The notes under the pieces were generated by a model. It was not told the DNA's origin. It was given only the letters and a program-made list of their open reading frames with translations, and searched no databases. The position numbers were made by a program, and so were the translations under genes. Positions 19,678 through 30,703 of a stretch of DNA of 64,000 bases are shown one piece after another. Source of the stretch: Lunularia cruciata (Eukaryota > Streptophyta > Marchantiopsida > Lunulariales > Lunulariaceae); assembly GCA_948567375.1 (NCBI GenBank), contig OX419762.1, positions 27,048,608 through 27,112,607 of the forward strand, written 5' to 3'. The stretch's first letter is position 1; every line of letters begins with the position of its first letter.

Positions 19678-20524
19678 CCTCTTATGAGCCAATAAAATCA
19701 AAAGAATTGGATCGTTTTAGAATGGTATGTATACTCTAAAGTTTTAAACCAATCAAATCTTTAATTGATTTGTCAATGTCACTAAAATGATCAACAGGTT
19801 GGTTATTGCTCAGTTTATTACAGTACTAAACCAATATTTTATGCAAAAAAAAATCCAAGCAAGTTGCAGATTAGAACGAAAAAGTAACCTAATAGCATTA
19901 AGTACGCAATATAATGTGCTAGCTACTTACAGATGGATCGGTTTACTGGCTTTGTTCTTGTAAGCTTATAATTAAAATACGACTTGAATCAGTTTGGATA
20001 ATCTAAGGATCTCAATCTGGGGTAAGATCTTATTTTCATCCGTGTTCACCAGTATTATAATGTTAAATGAAGTTTTTACTGTAATATAGTAATAGATAAT
20101 ATAGTAGGGGATATAATCAAATCGATAGTTAGCACATTAAGATAATAATCATTGAAAATAAATTTTTTATTTATGTTATATATTGTCTCATTCTAAGATT
20201 CTATAATTATCAAAATTTTAGTAGCCCTTTCGATATATATGTTAAATGTGTAAATAAATAAATATCTACTGCAGAATTTTATATTCAGCTAGAGTTCATG
20301 GCCCCGATCTATTTAAGTTCTCGTTATGTTGCAACCAATTCTCTTCAAAGACTGTAAAGACTCACCGGAGGGAATCACGACACAATTCGGTTCCGTCATA
20401 TGTAACATTTGTAAAGAAGTAGATAGCTTAATAAAGAACTCACTATTAGAGAGAGATTTCACGAGCTAATAACTAAATTCATGTACCTTAACTGTCCTCA
20501 AAAGCACACTTGATCTACCCATCA

Positions 20525-20527
<3 letters not shown>

Positions 20528-20574
<47 letters not shown>
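20528..20574. repeat. (AT)n microsatellite
   Basis: 47 bp of uninterrupted AT/TA alternation. Confidence 0.98.
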
Positions 20575-20579
<5 letters not shown>

Positions 20580-20664
20580 GGAACGAGATGCAAAATCCAA
20601 AAGTCACCGTGGATAGTTAATTAAGCAGAAGAACTTGGGTAATGCGTAGTGTCATTCCATTCTT

Positions 20665-20915
20665 AATGTTGCACCTAGATTGCTCGGATGTTGGAGTAGT
20701 AGTATTTTGGTAGTTGTTCTTAGATTACTTGTTGATGATCAGATTTCATATTTGGGGTACTAACTACATGGTGAGGCACACTATTATTTGCACCGTTCAC
20801 ATCGTCGGGTGTATCATTGGTGGGACCATTATGGTTGGAGACCTAGGTTGAGATCAGGTTTACTTTCAAAGTGCAGCTCCAAAAAGCTCACTTCTTTGAT
20901 GTTGAACTTTCAAGT
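20665..20915 (+). repeat. Left terminal repeat (partial LTR) of E
   Basis: It matches 38400-38660 for about 250 bp, starting at TTGCACCTAGATTG and ending at TTCAAGT, with substitutions and small indels. The two copies diverge completely after that, so either the LTRs are longer and one is rearranged, or only part is left. The right copy begins TGTAACATTGCACC, a plausible LTR start. Confidence 0.55.
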
Positions 20916-22484
20916 GAATGTGAGTTGAGACCAAAGGGATCACATCAAAGAAGTGAAGTTAAGGGGAAATCTGGTGCAAGAACCAAGGGTGTTGATGGTA
21001 TCTCTGAGCCTTATTGATCATTGGTAGCTTGATCATGGTTCAGATTCTCCCTAAGAGTGATTATGTGCAAAAGCTCTTTTGAATTGATGAAGAATTGGCA
21101 TCGAGATAGACGATGTATAGAAGCGCTGGTCAAATTTCCTTGAGAAGAGAATCAATTTCAAGCAATGGTGTTTGTTTTGAGCTTAGGAGGTGAAAGTAGG
21201 ACCAATTTGGTGCAAATTGAGCTCAAAGTGAAAAATTGAAAGTGGAATTGGGAACACATTTTCATGAATTAGAGATTTGAAGATCTTCATTTTTTCAATT
21301 TGGCTCAAGTGGAGATTTAGCAAAGGATTTAGTAATCAGCCAACTCTAGGGATTTACATCAGATTTTATGTCAGATTTTGGCTCAAGTTGGAGAAGCTTG
21401 GCCAGATTGGAGTAGGTTTGCCAGATTTGGAGAAGGTTCAAAGTTTGGCATTTAGAGGCATAGGGTTGTGGGCTATGAGAGGCTATGAAGGCCTAGAAGG
21501 GCCAACTTTTTGATATGAGGCTAGCTAGTTTAGAGTAGTTTTTGGCAAAATCTGCACACACTACTAGATTATGCGCAACCGTGTTTGAACCCTAGATCTC
21601 TAGTTCTTAAACTAGTGCACTAGCCAAGTGGTCCACTTGTTGCCTAGTGGTTGTTCCACTGATATCTATACACATATAATGAGGAACAATAAATGGTCCC
21701 TCACTTGTTGTCCTAGTGGTTGTTCCGCCAATATCTATACACATGTAGCTTTGTCTAGGAGAGACAATTTGATTCTATTCTTGGTGATTTTGTAACTTAG
21801 AAAGTAGATAATTCTTATTATGTCAAATGCAAAATCTAAATAGAGTCCATCTGGTGTTGACTTATGAGATGGAGTGTTTTGTTTAGATTTCTTGTGATTG
21901 GACCCTCCATTCTCTACTTCTTGTTTTTGCACCATGTTTGTGTGAGGTGCCTTGACTTAAGAGCGTTGGTGCTTTGGTGTGCTCTTGGTAGTAAGACTAG
22001 AGTGATGACAAGTCAAACTACTTATGTGTCTCTCTGATGAGGTAGGAAGTGATGACATGTAGATCATGAGAGTGTGTGCTATGATGGTAGGTTACAAGTT
22101 GCCTTTTCCTCTACTGTAATTGTTGTAGTTAGAGCTACATTAATAGGTGACGTTTGGTTGGTGGTTTGACACTTGGTGATGATTCTTGGTGGGGTACTTA
22201 TGGTAGTTATTATTACGGTTTGTAGTTTGCAATTTTTGATTACTTTGTCATGACAAAGTTCTTTGGGGATTTTGAAGGAGATAGCATTGGAGTTCATAGT
22301 GGGTTTACTCGGAGTGGCGCTTGGTATCAACCTGTATCTCAAGTCCCAAAATGAGAGGACATTGACTGTAAGTTGAAGTTTGATACAAGAGTGATTCAGT
22401 TGAGAGTGCACTTGGTATCTCCGCACCATTGTTGTAGGATATGGATGAGATTTATGGAGCCTCCAAAGGCCCCAAGCCCCAACC
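20916..22484 (+). other. Leader region of element E
   Basis: No clear gene. An open frame at 21277-21513 has no recognisable domain. A direct repeat of period 69 bp, sharing CCTAGTGGTTGTTCC and ATATCTATACACAT, covers about 21632-21750. A tRNA-like stretch lies on the minus strand at 21578-21645. No standard primer site was found downstream of 20915. Confidence 0.4.
21578..21645 (-). other. tRNA-like (possible SINE head) sequence
   Basis: On the minus strand, TTGGCTAGTGCACTAG resembles a pol III A box, CTAGT-TTAAGA-ACTAG forms a perfect 5-bp anticodon-like stem, and AGGGTTCAAACAC resembles a B box. A-to-B spacing is about 35 bp, shorter than in a functional tRNA. No CCA end or clear acceptor stem is visible. 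It could be a decayed tRNA-Leu-derived SINE or coincidence. Confidence 0.3.
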
Positions 22485-23950
22485 ATGGCTACTTGGATTG
22501 AGCAGTTGGAGCAAAGATTAGCTAGCATGGCCATTGCTCAAAGGAGATCAAATTCTGATGTTGAGGTTTCCACCTCTTATGTTGGTGATAGAGACATCTT
22601 GGACTTCATGTGCAGAGCAACACATGTAGATGCATATGCCATAGTGACTAAGAATTCAATACATGCTCTAGAGCCTAAAGGAGCATTAGTGGAGTTGGAC
22701 TCACAAAGAGGAGAGGTTGATAGGCAGGTTAGATCTTTTACACTCTTTAAGGCACTACAAATGACATCCATGGCTCCTAAACATCTTAGTGCAGGTATGG
22801 TAGGTGATGATGGTATGCATGATAGACTACCTACTATTCAGCCACTTGTTATTACACCAATTGAGTTTAGCTCAATGTTGGGGGTGGCTTAGTTGATTAT
22901 GCGCTATCCTTTGTTGTTAGCCAGTGATATGACATTGGGAGGTGACCCAACCCTAGTATTCCGGTTGGTTGCCACTCTTTGTGAGAGTAGGGATGATGTG
23001 GTTCATGCTTCTAGAGTAGAGGTGGTTGATAGTGGAGTTGACTTGGTTGAGGAACATGGAATTTGCTCAATGACCAATGGATTATGGTAGGTAGTAGTAG
23101 TTAGATTGGAGGAGTTACCAACCAAACCTGCCTTTGAGTGAGTGCGGTTCACACCTAGGGTTGTCATATTGGATAACCAGAGGGGGATTTTTTGGTTGGT
23201 GGGACCTTAAGAGAAGCTCTATACACCATAGAAGGTCTTACTAGACTCTAGTGCATAGCTCCTTATGTTGCAGAAAACTACAGTTGTCGGTTTGGAGTTA
23301 CGGAAGACCAATATGGAGAGGTGTGTATTTTAGATCCAAACATCTTTAGGAGGTGTTTCTACACAATACATCACATGTGGAGAGCTCATTGTCCAGATTT
23401 AGCCTAGTCATTTGATTGATAGCTTTATGGTGAGAGCTCAGGCCATTGCAACACTAGTTGTGTCATGTCATGTGTTAGTTGGGGGAGTAGTGTTATACTT
23501 CACGGGTTTCAATATTGACTATTGGGATGGGATAGCCTCCTCTAGACCAGTTGGAAGTCAAGTGAAGGACGGGTATGTCACCTACCAATACACTTTAGTT
23601 GTGGTAATCTTGGCTCACTATAATCCAAACCATGGTGGCATCAATTTCAATTTTTAGTGGTTTTGTTATTTGATCTAGTGACTTATTGGAGGGGAACGCA
23701 CATGTAGAGGATACTCTAGTACTAGAGTAGATCACATGGATTTGGATTACAATTGGGATCATTCTATCCACCTTGGATGTTCTATTGTGGAGTTCAAAGA
23801 GGCACTATAGCAGCATGCAGATCAGTTGGTGCAACAAGCTTGGAGTGGAGCTTTGTACCACAAGGAGACCAATGTCAAGATGAGCCTTTGGAGTTGATTA
23901 CCTTGACCTCTTTCGACACCACACTCATTGCTTGGCAGTATCTAGTAGAA
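22485..23950 (+). pseudogene. N-terminal region of the element E polyprotein
   Basis: The open frame 22485-22892 (135 aa) begins MATWIEQLEQRLASMAIAQRR, a short predicted coil. After a TAG the same frame continues as YPLLLASDMTLGGDPTLVFRLVATLCESRDDVV, matched by D at 16596-16850. Later codons read YVAENYSCRFGVTEDQY, CFYTIHHMWRAHCPD and (23412-23657) SFMVRAQAIATLVVSCHVLVGG. The start may be the gag end, but no zinc knuckle is visible, and the middle (about 23150-23900) matches no domain I know. Many stops. Confidence 0.5.
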
Positions 23951-24910
23951 GGAGTATGTCTATTGGAGTTGTTTGGTGGGTTTAGCACTGGACTAGCTAT
24001 GATACTATAGCGAGTATACAAGTATAGAGGTACTTGTATGTGGAGAGAGATGAGACTACTAGGCGAGTCTCTCTACATCATGCGGCACACTTGGCCTATT
24101 GGTATCTTGAGTTATTACCAATGTCAACAATAAAGGGTTACCAGAAGACAATAGACATCTCCTTGTTGGGAGTACAAGATCTGGAGAGATATGGTCTCAT
24201 TCATTTGGTGATTTTTGGATGGCCATATCAAGGACATACATGTGTTGGTTGAGGTCTAGGTCTTCAAGATCCCCATTCAGGTGCTTTTTGGGAGATAATA
24301 TGCATATTATCACATGTCCAAGTTCATTAGTTTATTTCTCTAACTTACATTTTGGAGAACGTTCCTTTGATGGGTGATTCTTGCACCCAAGTGGTGGTGA
24401 GTACACATCAAGTCCAATCTTGGATGGGACCTGTCGTGTTGTTGGATGCAACCAGAGTGGGATCACAAGCTGATCATCTTCATCTTTGGTAGACAAACCT
24501 CTTACCCAAAGAGGTTCTATAGCGTGCTTATGATGGGGTTCAACTACTAGACCACCTCATTGTTGATGACATCTTGGATGTTGGTGTCAGTCTCAGATGG
24601 TGGTAGTGACTAATAGGTCTCCTATGGTAGTGGTCAACCTAGTTGGACAACCTTGAGTCACTTTTCCCACACTTATGAGTTTCCTAGGCTCCCATGCTTT
24701 TTGAGAAGGAGGTCAATGACTTGTTTAGGACTCATAATTAAAGCAATTGGTAGAGCCCAATACCAATGAGAGAGAGCGGATGATGGGTTTTTGTACCAAT
24801 ATTACCATTGTTCCAATATTTTTAGAGGCATCCAAGCATTAGGTGTTAGGTCAAGTTATGGATATAAACTATTTGACATGGATTGTGAGCCTTGGCTTTG
24901 CAGAGCAGGA
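23951..24910 (+). pseudogene. C5 cytosine-methyltransferase domain in element E
   Basis: Read in order: CLLELFGGFSTGLAMIL (motif I, about 23957-24010); a frame break; MYVERDETTRRVSLHHA (motif II, from 24034); DISLLGVQDLERYGLIHLVIFGWP-Y-Q-GHT (motif IV at 24220-24237), where the catalytic Cys of PCQ is Tyr; TYILENVPLMGD (motif VI, 24343-24375); VVLLDATRVGSQADH (motif VIII, from 24433); MMGFCTNITIVP near 24780; LGQVMDINYLTWIVSLG (motif X, 24850-24900). This is the full order of a C5 DNA methyltransferase, which would transfer a methyl group from S-adenosylmethionine to cytosine. Loss of the Cys plus stops at 24009 and 24250 make this copy dead. Length about 320 residues, target-recognition region short. 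Confidence 0.82.
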
Positions 24911-25454
24911 TAGGATGCGCTTGATAGGCATCATCACTTAGACACTTATGAGCTTTGTGCTTATCAAGACAATTGAAGAACATGCTAGGAGGATGGACTA
25001 AGTGGACATGGTATTCTTGGAGCACAACCAATGGTTATTAGGAAGAGTGGTCTACTTGGAGTCCATCTAGGTGAGTGTGGTCACTTGGATTACACCCTTG
25101 GTTTACTTGGGATGTAGCTAGAAGACATATGGAGCTTGCAACCAGAGTGGATGGAGTTTTTCACATGAAGGTTGGGACCTTGAGTAGTTTGGAGCATGAC
25201 AATACTACTCCCAAGGGCCTGATATAGTAGCCAATCAACATGTCTTCCACTCCTACATCAATTACAAAGGATACTTAGGAGCCAAATCTACGACCCAAGC
25301 GTATAAGAAGAGAAAGATGTAGAGTTTGGAGGTTCTTGATGAGCTACACAAGTTGTTTTGCCTTCAATATGAAGGATTTGGGTGCTCTAAAAGGACTTGG
25401 TATTTGGATTGAGCTACTAGAAATACACTAATTTTTTAACATCCCTTTCAATAT
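24911..25454 (+). pseudogene. Linker between methyltransferase and RT in element E
   Basis: Broken codons match the D linker (14341-14949): FLEHNQWLLGRVVYLES, then WSFSHEGWDLE and the LFCLQYEGFGCSKRTW region. The linker ends at the F insertion (aatat, 25450-25454). No protease motif is identified. Confidence 0.45.
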
Positions 25455-25879
25455 TGTAAAAGACCAACACCAAGGAGAGAAATAGGAGAATGGAAGCTCA
25501 CATTAGGACACTTGAATGAGGAAAAATCCAAATTCCTAGCATGAGCTTTGGCTCTTGTATTTATAAGGAGCATACAAGGCTCTTGAGAAACTTCTCAAAA
25601 AACTTCCTTGAGCCGCTTTCTTGGAGTGCAAGCCAAGTTAACCGGAAAGCTTCTCAAGAACCTTCCTTCTTGAAGTTGCCTACTTGGCATGCAAGCTAAG
25701 CTGGTTGGAAGCTTCTAGAAGCTTCCTTATAGAAACTACTTACTTGGGGTGCAAGCTAAGCTAGTGGGAAGCTTCCCAAGAAGCTTCCTAGATACTTCTA
25801 GGATATTCTAGGCTATTTTTTCCTCTTCACTACTTAGTTAGCCTTGACTAACTTTGTTGCTAAACTCTATATTGTTACA
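25455..25879 (-). repeat. 3' LTR of element F
   Basis: 425 bp. The perfect four-unit heat-shock-type site GAAgcTTCtaGAAgcTTC is at 25708-25725, with more GAA/TTC pairs on either side (25590-25660, 25765-25785). The minus strand begins TGTAACAATATAG and ends CTTTTACA. Confidence 0.92.
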
Positions 25880-25889
25880 TATTCTCCCA

Positions 25890-26180
25890 CAGCTAGTTGG
25901 TAATGTCCTCATTGGTAGTGAAGCTTCAAACTTCAAGATGGTTGGTTGTGCATTCTGGAGATGAGACAAAGGCTCCCAAGTGGCATCATGAAGGGATAGC
26001 CCTTCCAAAGGACATTGTACTCTGTATGTTATTGTTGACCGTGTTGGATGTGGTGACCTGCAAGTATATCATCAACTTCGTACTCCTCATGATCATGAAT
26101 AGGGATGGGAAGAAGAAGAAGTTGGACAAAAGAGGAAAAAGAAAATGGATTAGGAGAAAAGGGTTTTAAGTTGGAAACAT
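25890..26180 (-). pseudogene. Chromodomain of element F
   Basis: Minus-strand codons at 26029-26110 read HDHEEYEVDDILAGHHIQHGQQ, a clear chromodomain start (EYEVDDIL). After a stop come codons for YNVLWKGYPF and, in another frame, the PLGSL/NHL region near 25950-26000. It follows the integrase tail PCHMHINPIFHVSNLKPF and runs toward the 3' LTR. Binding to modified histone H3 is the family role. Confidence 0.75.
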
Positions 26181-27290
26181 GGAAGATAGGGTTGATGTGC
26201 ATATGACAAGGCAAGGCAAGTCAATAAGAAATAGGAGACATGATTTGAGTGACATCAAAAGGGTCCTATCCAACTAGGAGCTAGTTTAAAAACGTGGGTA
26301 TCAAGTGGGAAGAGTAGGTTACTAGAGGAGAGCATGACTTTATCACCAACTTGAAAGGTGAGATCACGACGATGGTGGTCCACATATTGTTTCTGACGAT
26401 TCTGAGCAACAAGAGATTAGACTGCTTGTTGGAGGGATTGGGATATGGTGGTCAAGAAGGTTAAAGGATGAGAGACATGAGATGGAGGAGGAGCAAGAAA
26501 GGAATCTGGAACAAGTGGATTTTGGCCAAAATTGAGAAAGAAAAGAGAGAATCTGTTGCTTGCTTATTTGGAGTTATTGTATGCAAACTCCGCAATTGCA
26601 AGACATTCATCCCAATTGGTGTGGTGAATATTGATGAAGGCACAAAGCATATCCTCTAAGGTGAAATTTGCACATTCATTTTTTCCATCAATTTGAGGAT
26701 GATAGGAAATGGACAAAGCAAGCTTGGTGCCGAGTATCTGGAAGAGTGTCTGCCAAAAATTTCCAATGCATCAAGGATTATGGTCAAAGATGAGTACATG
26801 TGGCATCCCATGATGCTTAAAAATATTATCAAAGTAGATTTGCACTAATGTTGGAGCATCCATGTTATCAAAGGTTGGTGCCAAGTGGATTTTCTTACTA
26901 AGCTTATCCACAAACACCACAATAGCCATGTGACCTTGCTTTTTCTTGGGCAAGGATGTGATAAGATCTAAGCTTATGTGTTCCCATTGAGTAGATGGAA
27001 TGGGAAGTGGTTGAAGGAGTCCACTCTATTTTTGGTTGCTGGCCTTTTTGCATTGGCAGCTCTCACATGATTAGACAAACTCTCAAACATCTCATGTCAT
27101 GTTGGGCCACCACCATTGGCGTTGGAGAGTACCCAAGGTCTTGTCTACACCCATGTGACCAACACTTGGTAAGTCATGAGCTTCTTGGAGGTGTACAAGT
27201 TGGTGGTCACCCTTGGTTGGAACATAGATTTGGTCCTCATGGATAGAAGGCCTTCCTTGAAGGAGAAGGTGTTGTATTCCTTGTCGTTGC
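26181..27290 (-). pseudogene. Integrase of element F
   Basis: Core codons at 26771-26953 read MPKKKQGHMAIVVFVDKLSKKIHLAP to VLIFDHNP, where the second catalytic Asp motif SDRDP has become FDHNP. The zinc-binding start (VGHMGVDKTLG) lies near 27130-27170. The later FAYNN-type region and GDKVML tail lie at 26300-26640. Stops throughout. Confidence 0.8.
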
Positions 27291-28760
27291 TCGTTGCAAG
27301 TTGCAAGATGCTCTTATACCATCTAAATAATGGATCTTGTTATAGAGTTGTCTTAAACTCAATTTGGACCTTAGAGTCAACTGATATCATTGTAATTGCC
27401 GTCGTGATGAGAGGAAGAGACTTCAAATCAGATCATCGTGATAGGGAATCAAGGATGATATGGAACCAACTGTTGCAAACAACTATAGTTGTTCCTCTCA
27501 TCCATGATATTGACTCTTCATGTGTTCCAAATTTAAGGTTTGCAACAAGGGTTTTTGATCAGTTTGTATGACCACTTGTTTCTCCAAGAGATAATATCTC
27601 CATACCTTGGTGGCAAATACCATTGATAGTTGTTCTTGATCTCAAGCAGAGTAATTCCTTTCTATTGTATTTAGTCTATGAGACACAAAGGCAATGGGAT
27701 GTAATCCATATGTGAATTCTTATTACAACACAACTCTAATTGCAAAGTTCAAAGCATCAAAATCAATCACATATGGTAGTTGAGGATCATATGGTTGAAG
27801 AATTAGTCTTGAAAACACCATATATTTCAACTTTTGGAATGCTTCTTTGTGCTTGTTGCTCCATTGAAAGCTTGAGTTCTTCCTCAAGAGATTGGTCAAT
27901 GGTGCGGCCACATGTGCATAGTAGTGCGGATGAACCGTTGGTAAAAACTAGCCAATCCATTAAATGACCATACTTCAATAGTATCCTTTGGAGTAGGCCA
28001 ATCAATGATGGCCTTGATTTTCTCCTCTTCCATCTTGATTCCCTCTGATGAGATCTTGTGACCCAAGAAGGTAACTTCCTTCTGCCAAAAGGTACACTTT
28101 GACTTCTTGCAATAAAACATCCACTATTGTAGTTGTCTTAGAGCTTTTTGCATGTGCTTCACATGTTCTACCTCTATCTTGCTATAGATTAAGATATGAT
28201 CCAAGAACACCACCACGTACAAATCCAATTGTCCATCCAACATCCAATGCATCTGATCCATGAAGATTGTTGGAGCATTAATGAGCCTAAAATGTAGAAC
28301 TCTCCACTCAAAATGTCCATACCTTGTGCAAAAAGCAATCTTTTGCACATCTTCCTTATTAATGTGGATTTACCAATAGCTATTGCAAAGATACAACTTG
28401 GAGAATTATTGTGATCCACTCAATTGATCAAGCAAGTCATCAATTCAAGGCAAAGGATATGCATTCTTCACTATCTATTTATTGAGCCCACGGTAATCAA
28501 TACAAAAACAAAGTCCTCCATCCTTCTTTGGAATGAATAGTACCGGTGCTCCCCAAGGAGATGTACTATGTCGTATGAAATCCTTCTCCAACAAATTTTT
28601 AGGTATTGTTTGCAACTCCTCCAACTCCTTTGGTGAGAGCTGATAGATTGAACTACTCATTGGTACTAACTCAATTTGAAATGCATACCACAATTAGAGG
28701 GTAATCTCTTTGGCAGGTCATTTGGAAACATGTCTACAAACTCTTGAACTATGTGATCAA
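27291..28760 (-). pseudogene. RT and RNase H of element F
   Basis: RT fingers: frame 28475-28693, [44 protein letters not shown]. Palm: 28124-28348, FEWRVLHFRLINAPTIFMDQMH and VVFLDHILIYSK, with the second Asp of the catalytic pair changed to His. Thumb: 27896-28120, KKSKCTFWQKEVTFLGHKISSEG. RNase H: 27723-27911 and beyond, FDALNFAIRVVL. Frame breaks lie between the segments. Confidence 0.85.
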
Positions 28761-28840
28761 TCATTGCTCAATGAGGCTCTTGATTCTCCTCAGATTCTCC
28801 TTGTTTAATTAGCTTGATCCACATTGCAAAAATAGACTTA

Positions 28841-29080
28841 TCTTCCTCCAAAGCTTGCTCTTTAGCTACTTCACTGACAAACTTCCCATCTAGGGATCTA
28901 TCTTCCTTCATGGCTTGCTCTATGGCTGCTTTCTTGACAAACTTCCCATCTTGGGATTTCTCTTCCTCCAAAGCTTGCTCTTTGGTTGCTTTCTTTACAT
29001 ATTTCCCATCTTGGGGCTTCTCTCCTTCCAAAGTTTGCTCTATGGTTGCTTTCTTTACAAACTTCTCATCTTGGGATTGA
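28841..29080 (-). repeat. Four 60-bp tandem repeats in the protease-RT linker of F
   Basis: Units at 28841, 28901, 28961 and 29021, each exactly 60 bp. They encode, on the minus strand, a charged 20-residue unit of the type KEQALEEEKSQDGKFVKKA. All four are in frame with one another (open frame 28768-29031). G has three units at the same place; B has lost the region. Confidence 0.9.
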
Positions 29081-29149
29081 CTATCCTTAGGTGTCTTGCT
29101 CTAAGGTGCTAAACAACCTAATCGGAAATTCCTACTTTGTTGTCGTACT

Positions 29150-29520
29150 TGAATTTGTCATTGGGTCCAATCAAATTGAACCTTATGACGTTCAAGCCAA
29201 GCTAGTCCTAGAATGACATCATAGTGTGGAGGTGCCACTACAAACCTCATACACTCCAAATACTCCTTCCCAATCTTGAAGGTAATAGGATGTGAGGTAC
29301 GGAATGCAAAACCCTTTCTACCATTTTCCATCATCAATCTACTTCCAATTATTGGCTTGATAGGAACACCCAATTCATTTGTTAATTGCATAGACATGCA
29401 ATTCTCTGAACTGCCAAAACCAACCAAAATCCTACAACCACAATTAGATATCATACCTTGCAAGTGAAGCAAACTTGCATAGGTTGAGCCTTCAATCCTA
29501 TTGGAACTAATCAAGTTCCC
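29150..29520 (-). pseudogene. Protease of element F
   Basis: The open frame 29158-29514 (118 aa) reads GSTYASLLHLQGMISNCG, then CRILVGFGSSENCMSM, where the catalytic Asp of D-S-G has become Gly. It ends with FVVAPPHYDVILGLAWLERH, the second conserved retropepsin segment (ILG). The equivalent in G keeps DSGS. Confidence 0.85.
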
Positions 29521-30460
29521 AATAGGTGGCCCAAAATCTCCTATTGGGATTCCTTGTTTCCTTGATCATTTCGCTCCACAAATTCCATTTGGGCAACTTG
29601 TCAAGGTCACTCATTCTTGAGTGGACACTTTGCAATACGGTGTCCAATTTGGTGACAATAGAAACATCCACCATTTTGTCATAATCTTGCATGATCTATT
29701 ATGCCAAGTGGTCTTTTTTGGATGGCATCAATCTCTATTGGTATTGGCTCTTCCACCCGTGTCTAGTGTGTGGGTGGGTTCAAGGAAAGCCGAGGTCAAG
29801 ACCAAGTGGTTGCAACCAAGGAATCAAAGCGTTCAACCAATTGCATGGCTTCTTCCCAGTCTTTGGGCTCACGCGTAGTCACTTTGAGTTTGGTGCGGGA
29901 CTTCAAGCCTCTCACAAACTAATCTAGAGCTTCTCTATCTAGTATATCCAGAATTTTCATAATGGTCTTTTGGAATTGAGTGATATAGCTTCTTCTTGAG
30001 CTAATCTGCTTCAATTCTGCCAACTTATCTTGCATGGCCCGTGTGGTGTTTATAGCTAAAACCATCCAATTATTGCACTCTTGAATTCTTCCCATGTCAA
30101 GATTGGTATGACACAGTTCTGCTCAGCTGATATTACTCTTAACTGCAACCATAATTTTACCACTCCATCCAATTAGCTTGAGGCCAATAGAATTTATCTT
30201 TGTTCATCTTGAAGGTTTGTTGCTTCAAAGTGACGTTCACAATCAAACAAAAAAAATTCCACTACACCCAAAAGGTTTTTGCCTCCAAACACCTTAGGCT
30301 TAAAAAATTGGGTTTTCTCTTCTCCTTCTCATACGGGTGTTCTCTCTACCTTCTCTTGTCTATGACAGTCTTGTTCATCCAACAATCAAGTAAGGTGCTT
30401 GATTTGTTGTTGCATAGCAATGATAACTTTGGGCATCACCGCCATGGCTTCTACTCTATC
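29521..30460 (-). pseudogene. gag of element F
   Basis: The gag start MPKVIIAMQQQIKHL lies near 30430. VVKLWLQLRV and LTWEEFKSAIIGW lie near 30080-30180. A perfect CCHC zinc knuckle CFYCHQIGHRIAKC lies at about 29622-29665. Frames are interrupted by many stops. Gag packages the element RNA. Confidence 0.75.
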
Positions 30461-30703
30461 ACACTATCCCCAATTTATCTAATTTATTAACACATAGATG
30501 CAACACATCCACCGTTCTCCATAAATTACAACCAAAAGCACCAAGAGTTACTCAAACAAGGCAATCAAATGCAAAAAATCTTATCCAAAGCGTGAGGTGA
30601 TGAATTGTGTGAAACGATGCTTGGGTAGTACTTGGACACAAAAATCCCTATGGTTTGGTGGAAGTGGATTTTGTAGTCCATAAATTCTATCCATCCCATT
30701 CTT

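Larger units (their letters stand above)
18983..20664. other. AT-rich host intergenic DNA
   Basis: No convincing ORF. It holds a short hairpin (19644-19677), a degenerate copy of the dispersed repeat seen at 41.8-42.9 kb (about 19930-20390), an AT dinucleotide run (20528-20574) and, at its right end, a stretch resembling 38965-39015. The 5' part (18983-19400) may be the 3' UTR of the coiled-coil gene. Confidence 0.6.

Noticed and set aside
20528-20574. AT run as replication origin or cruciform regulator
   Set aside because: Plain dinucleotide microsatellite; nothing around it supports a function.
22300-22345. GGTATCAACCTGTATCTC as primer-binding site of E
   Set aside because: Only the first six bases match initiator tRNA-Met and it is 1.4 kb from the terminal repeat.
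28814-29080. Plus-strand Ser/Phe-rich repeat frame (also 35740-36057)
   Set aside because: Reverse complement of the 60-bp protease-RT linker repeats; the minus-strand frame is in register with pol.
28841-29080. CRISPR-like array
   Set aside because: Units are contiguous with no spacers and lie in an open reading frame of a plant retroelement.
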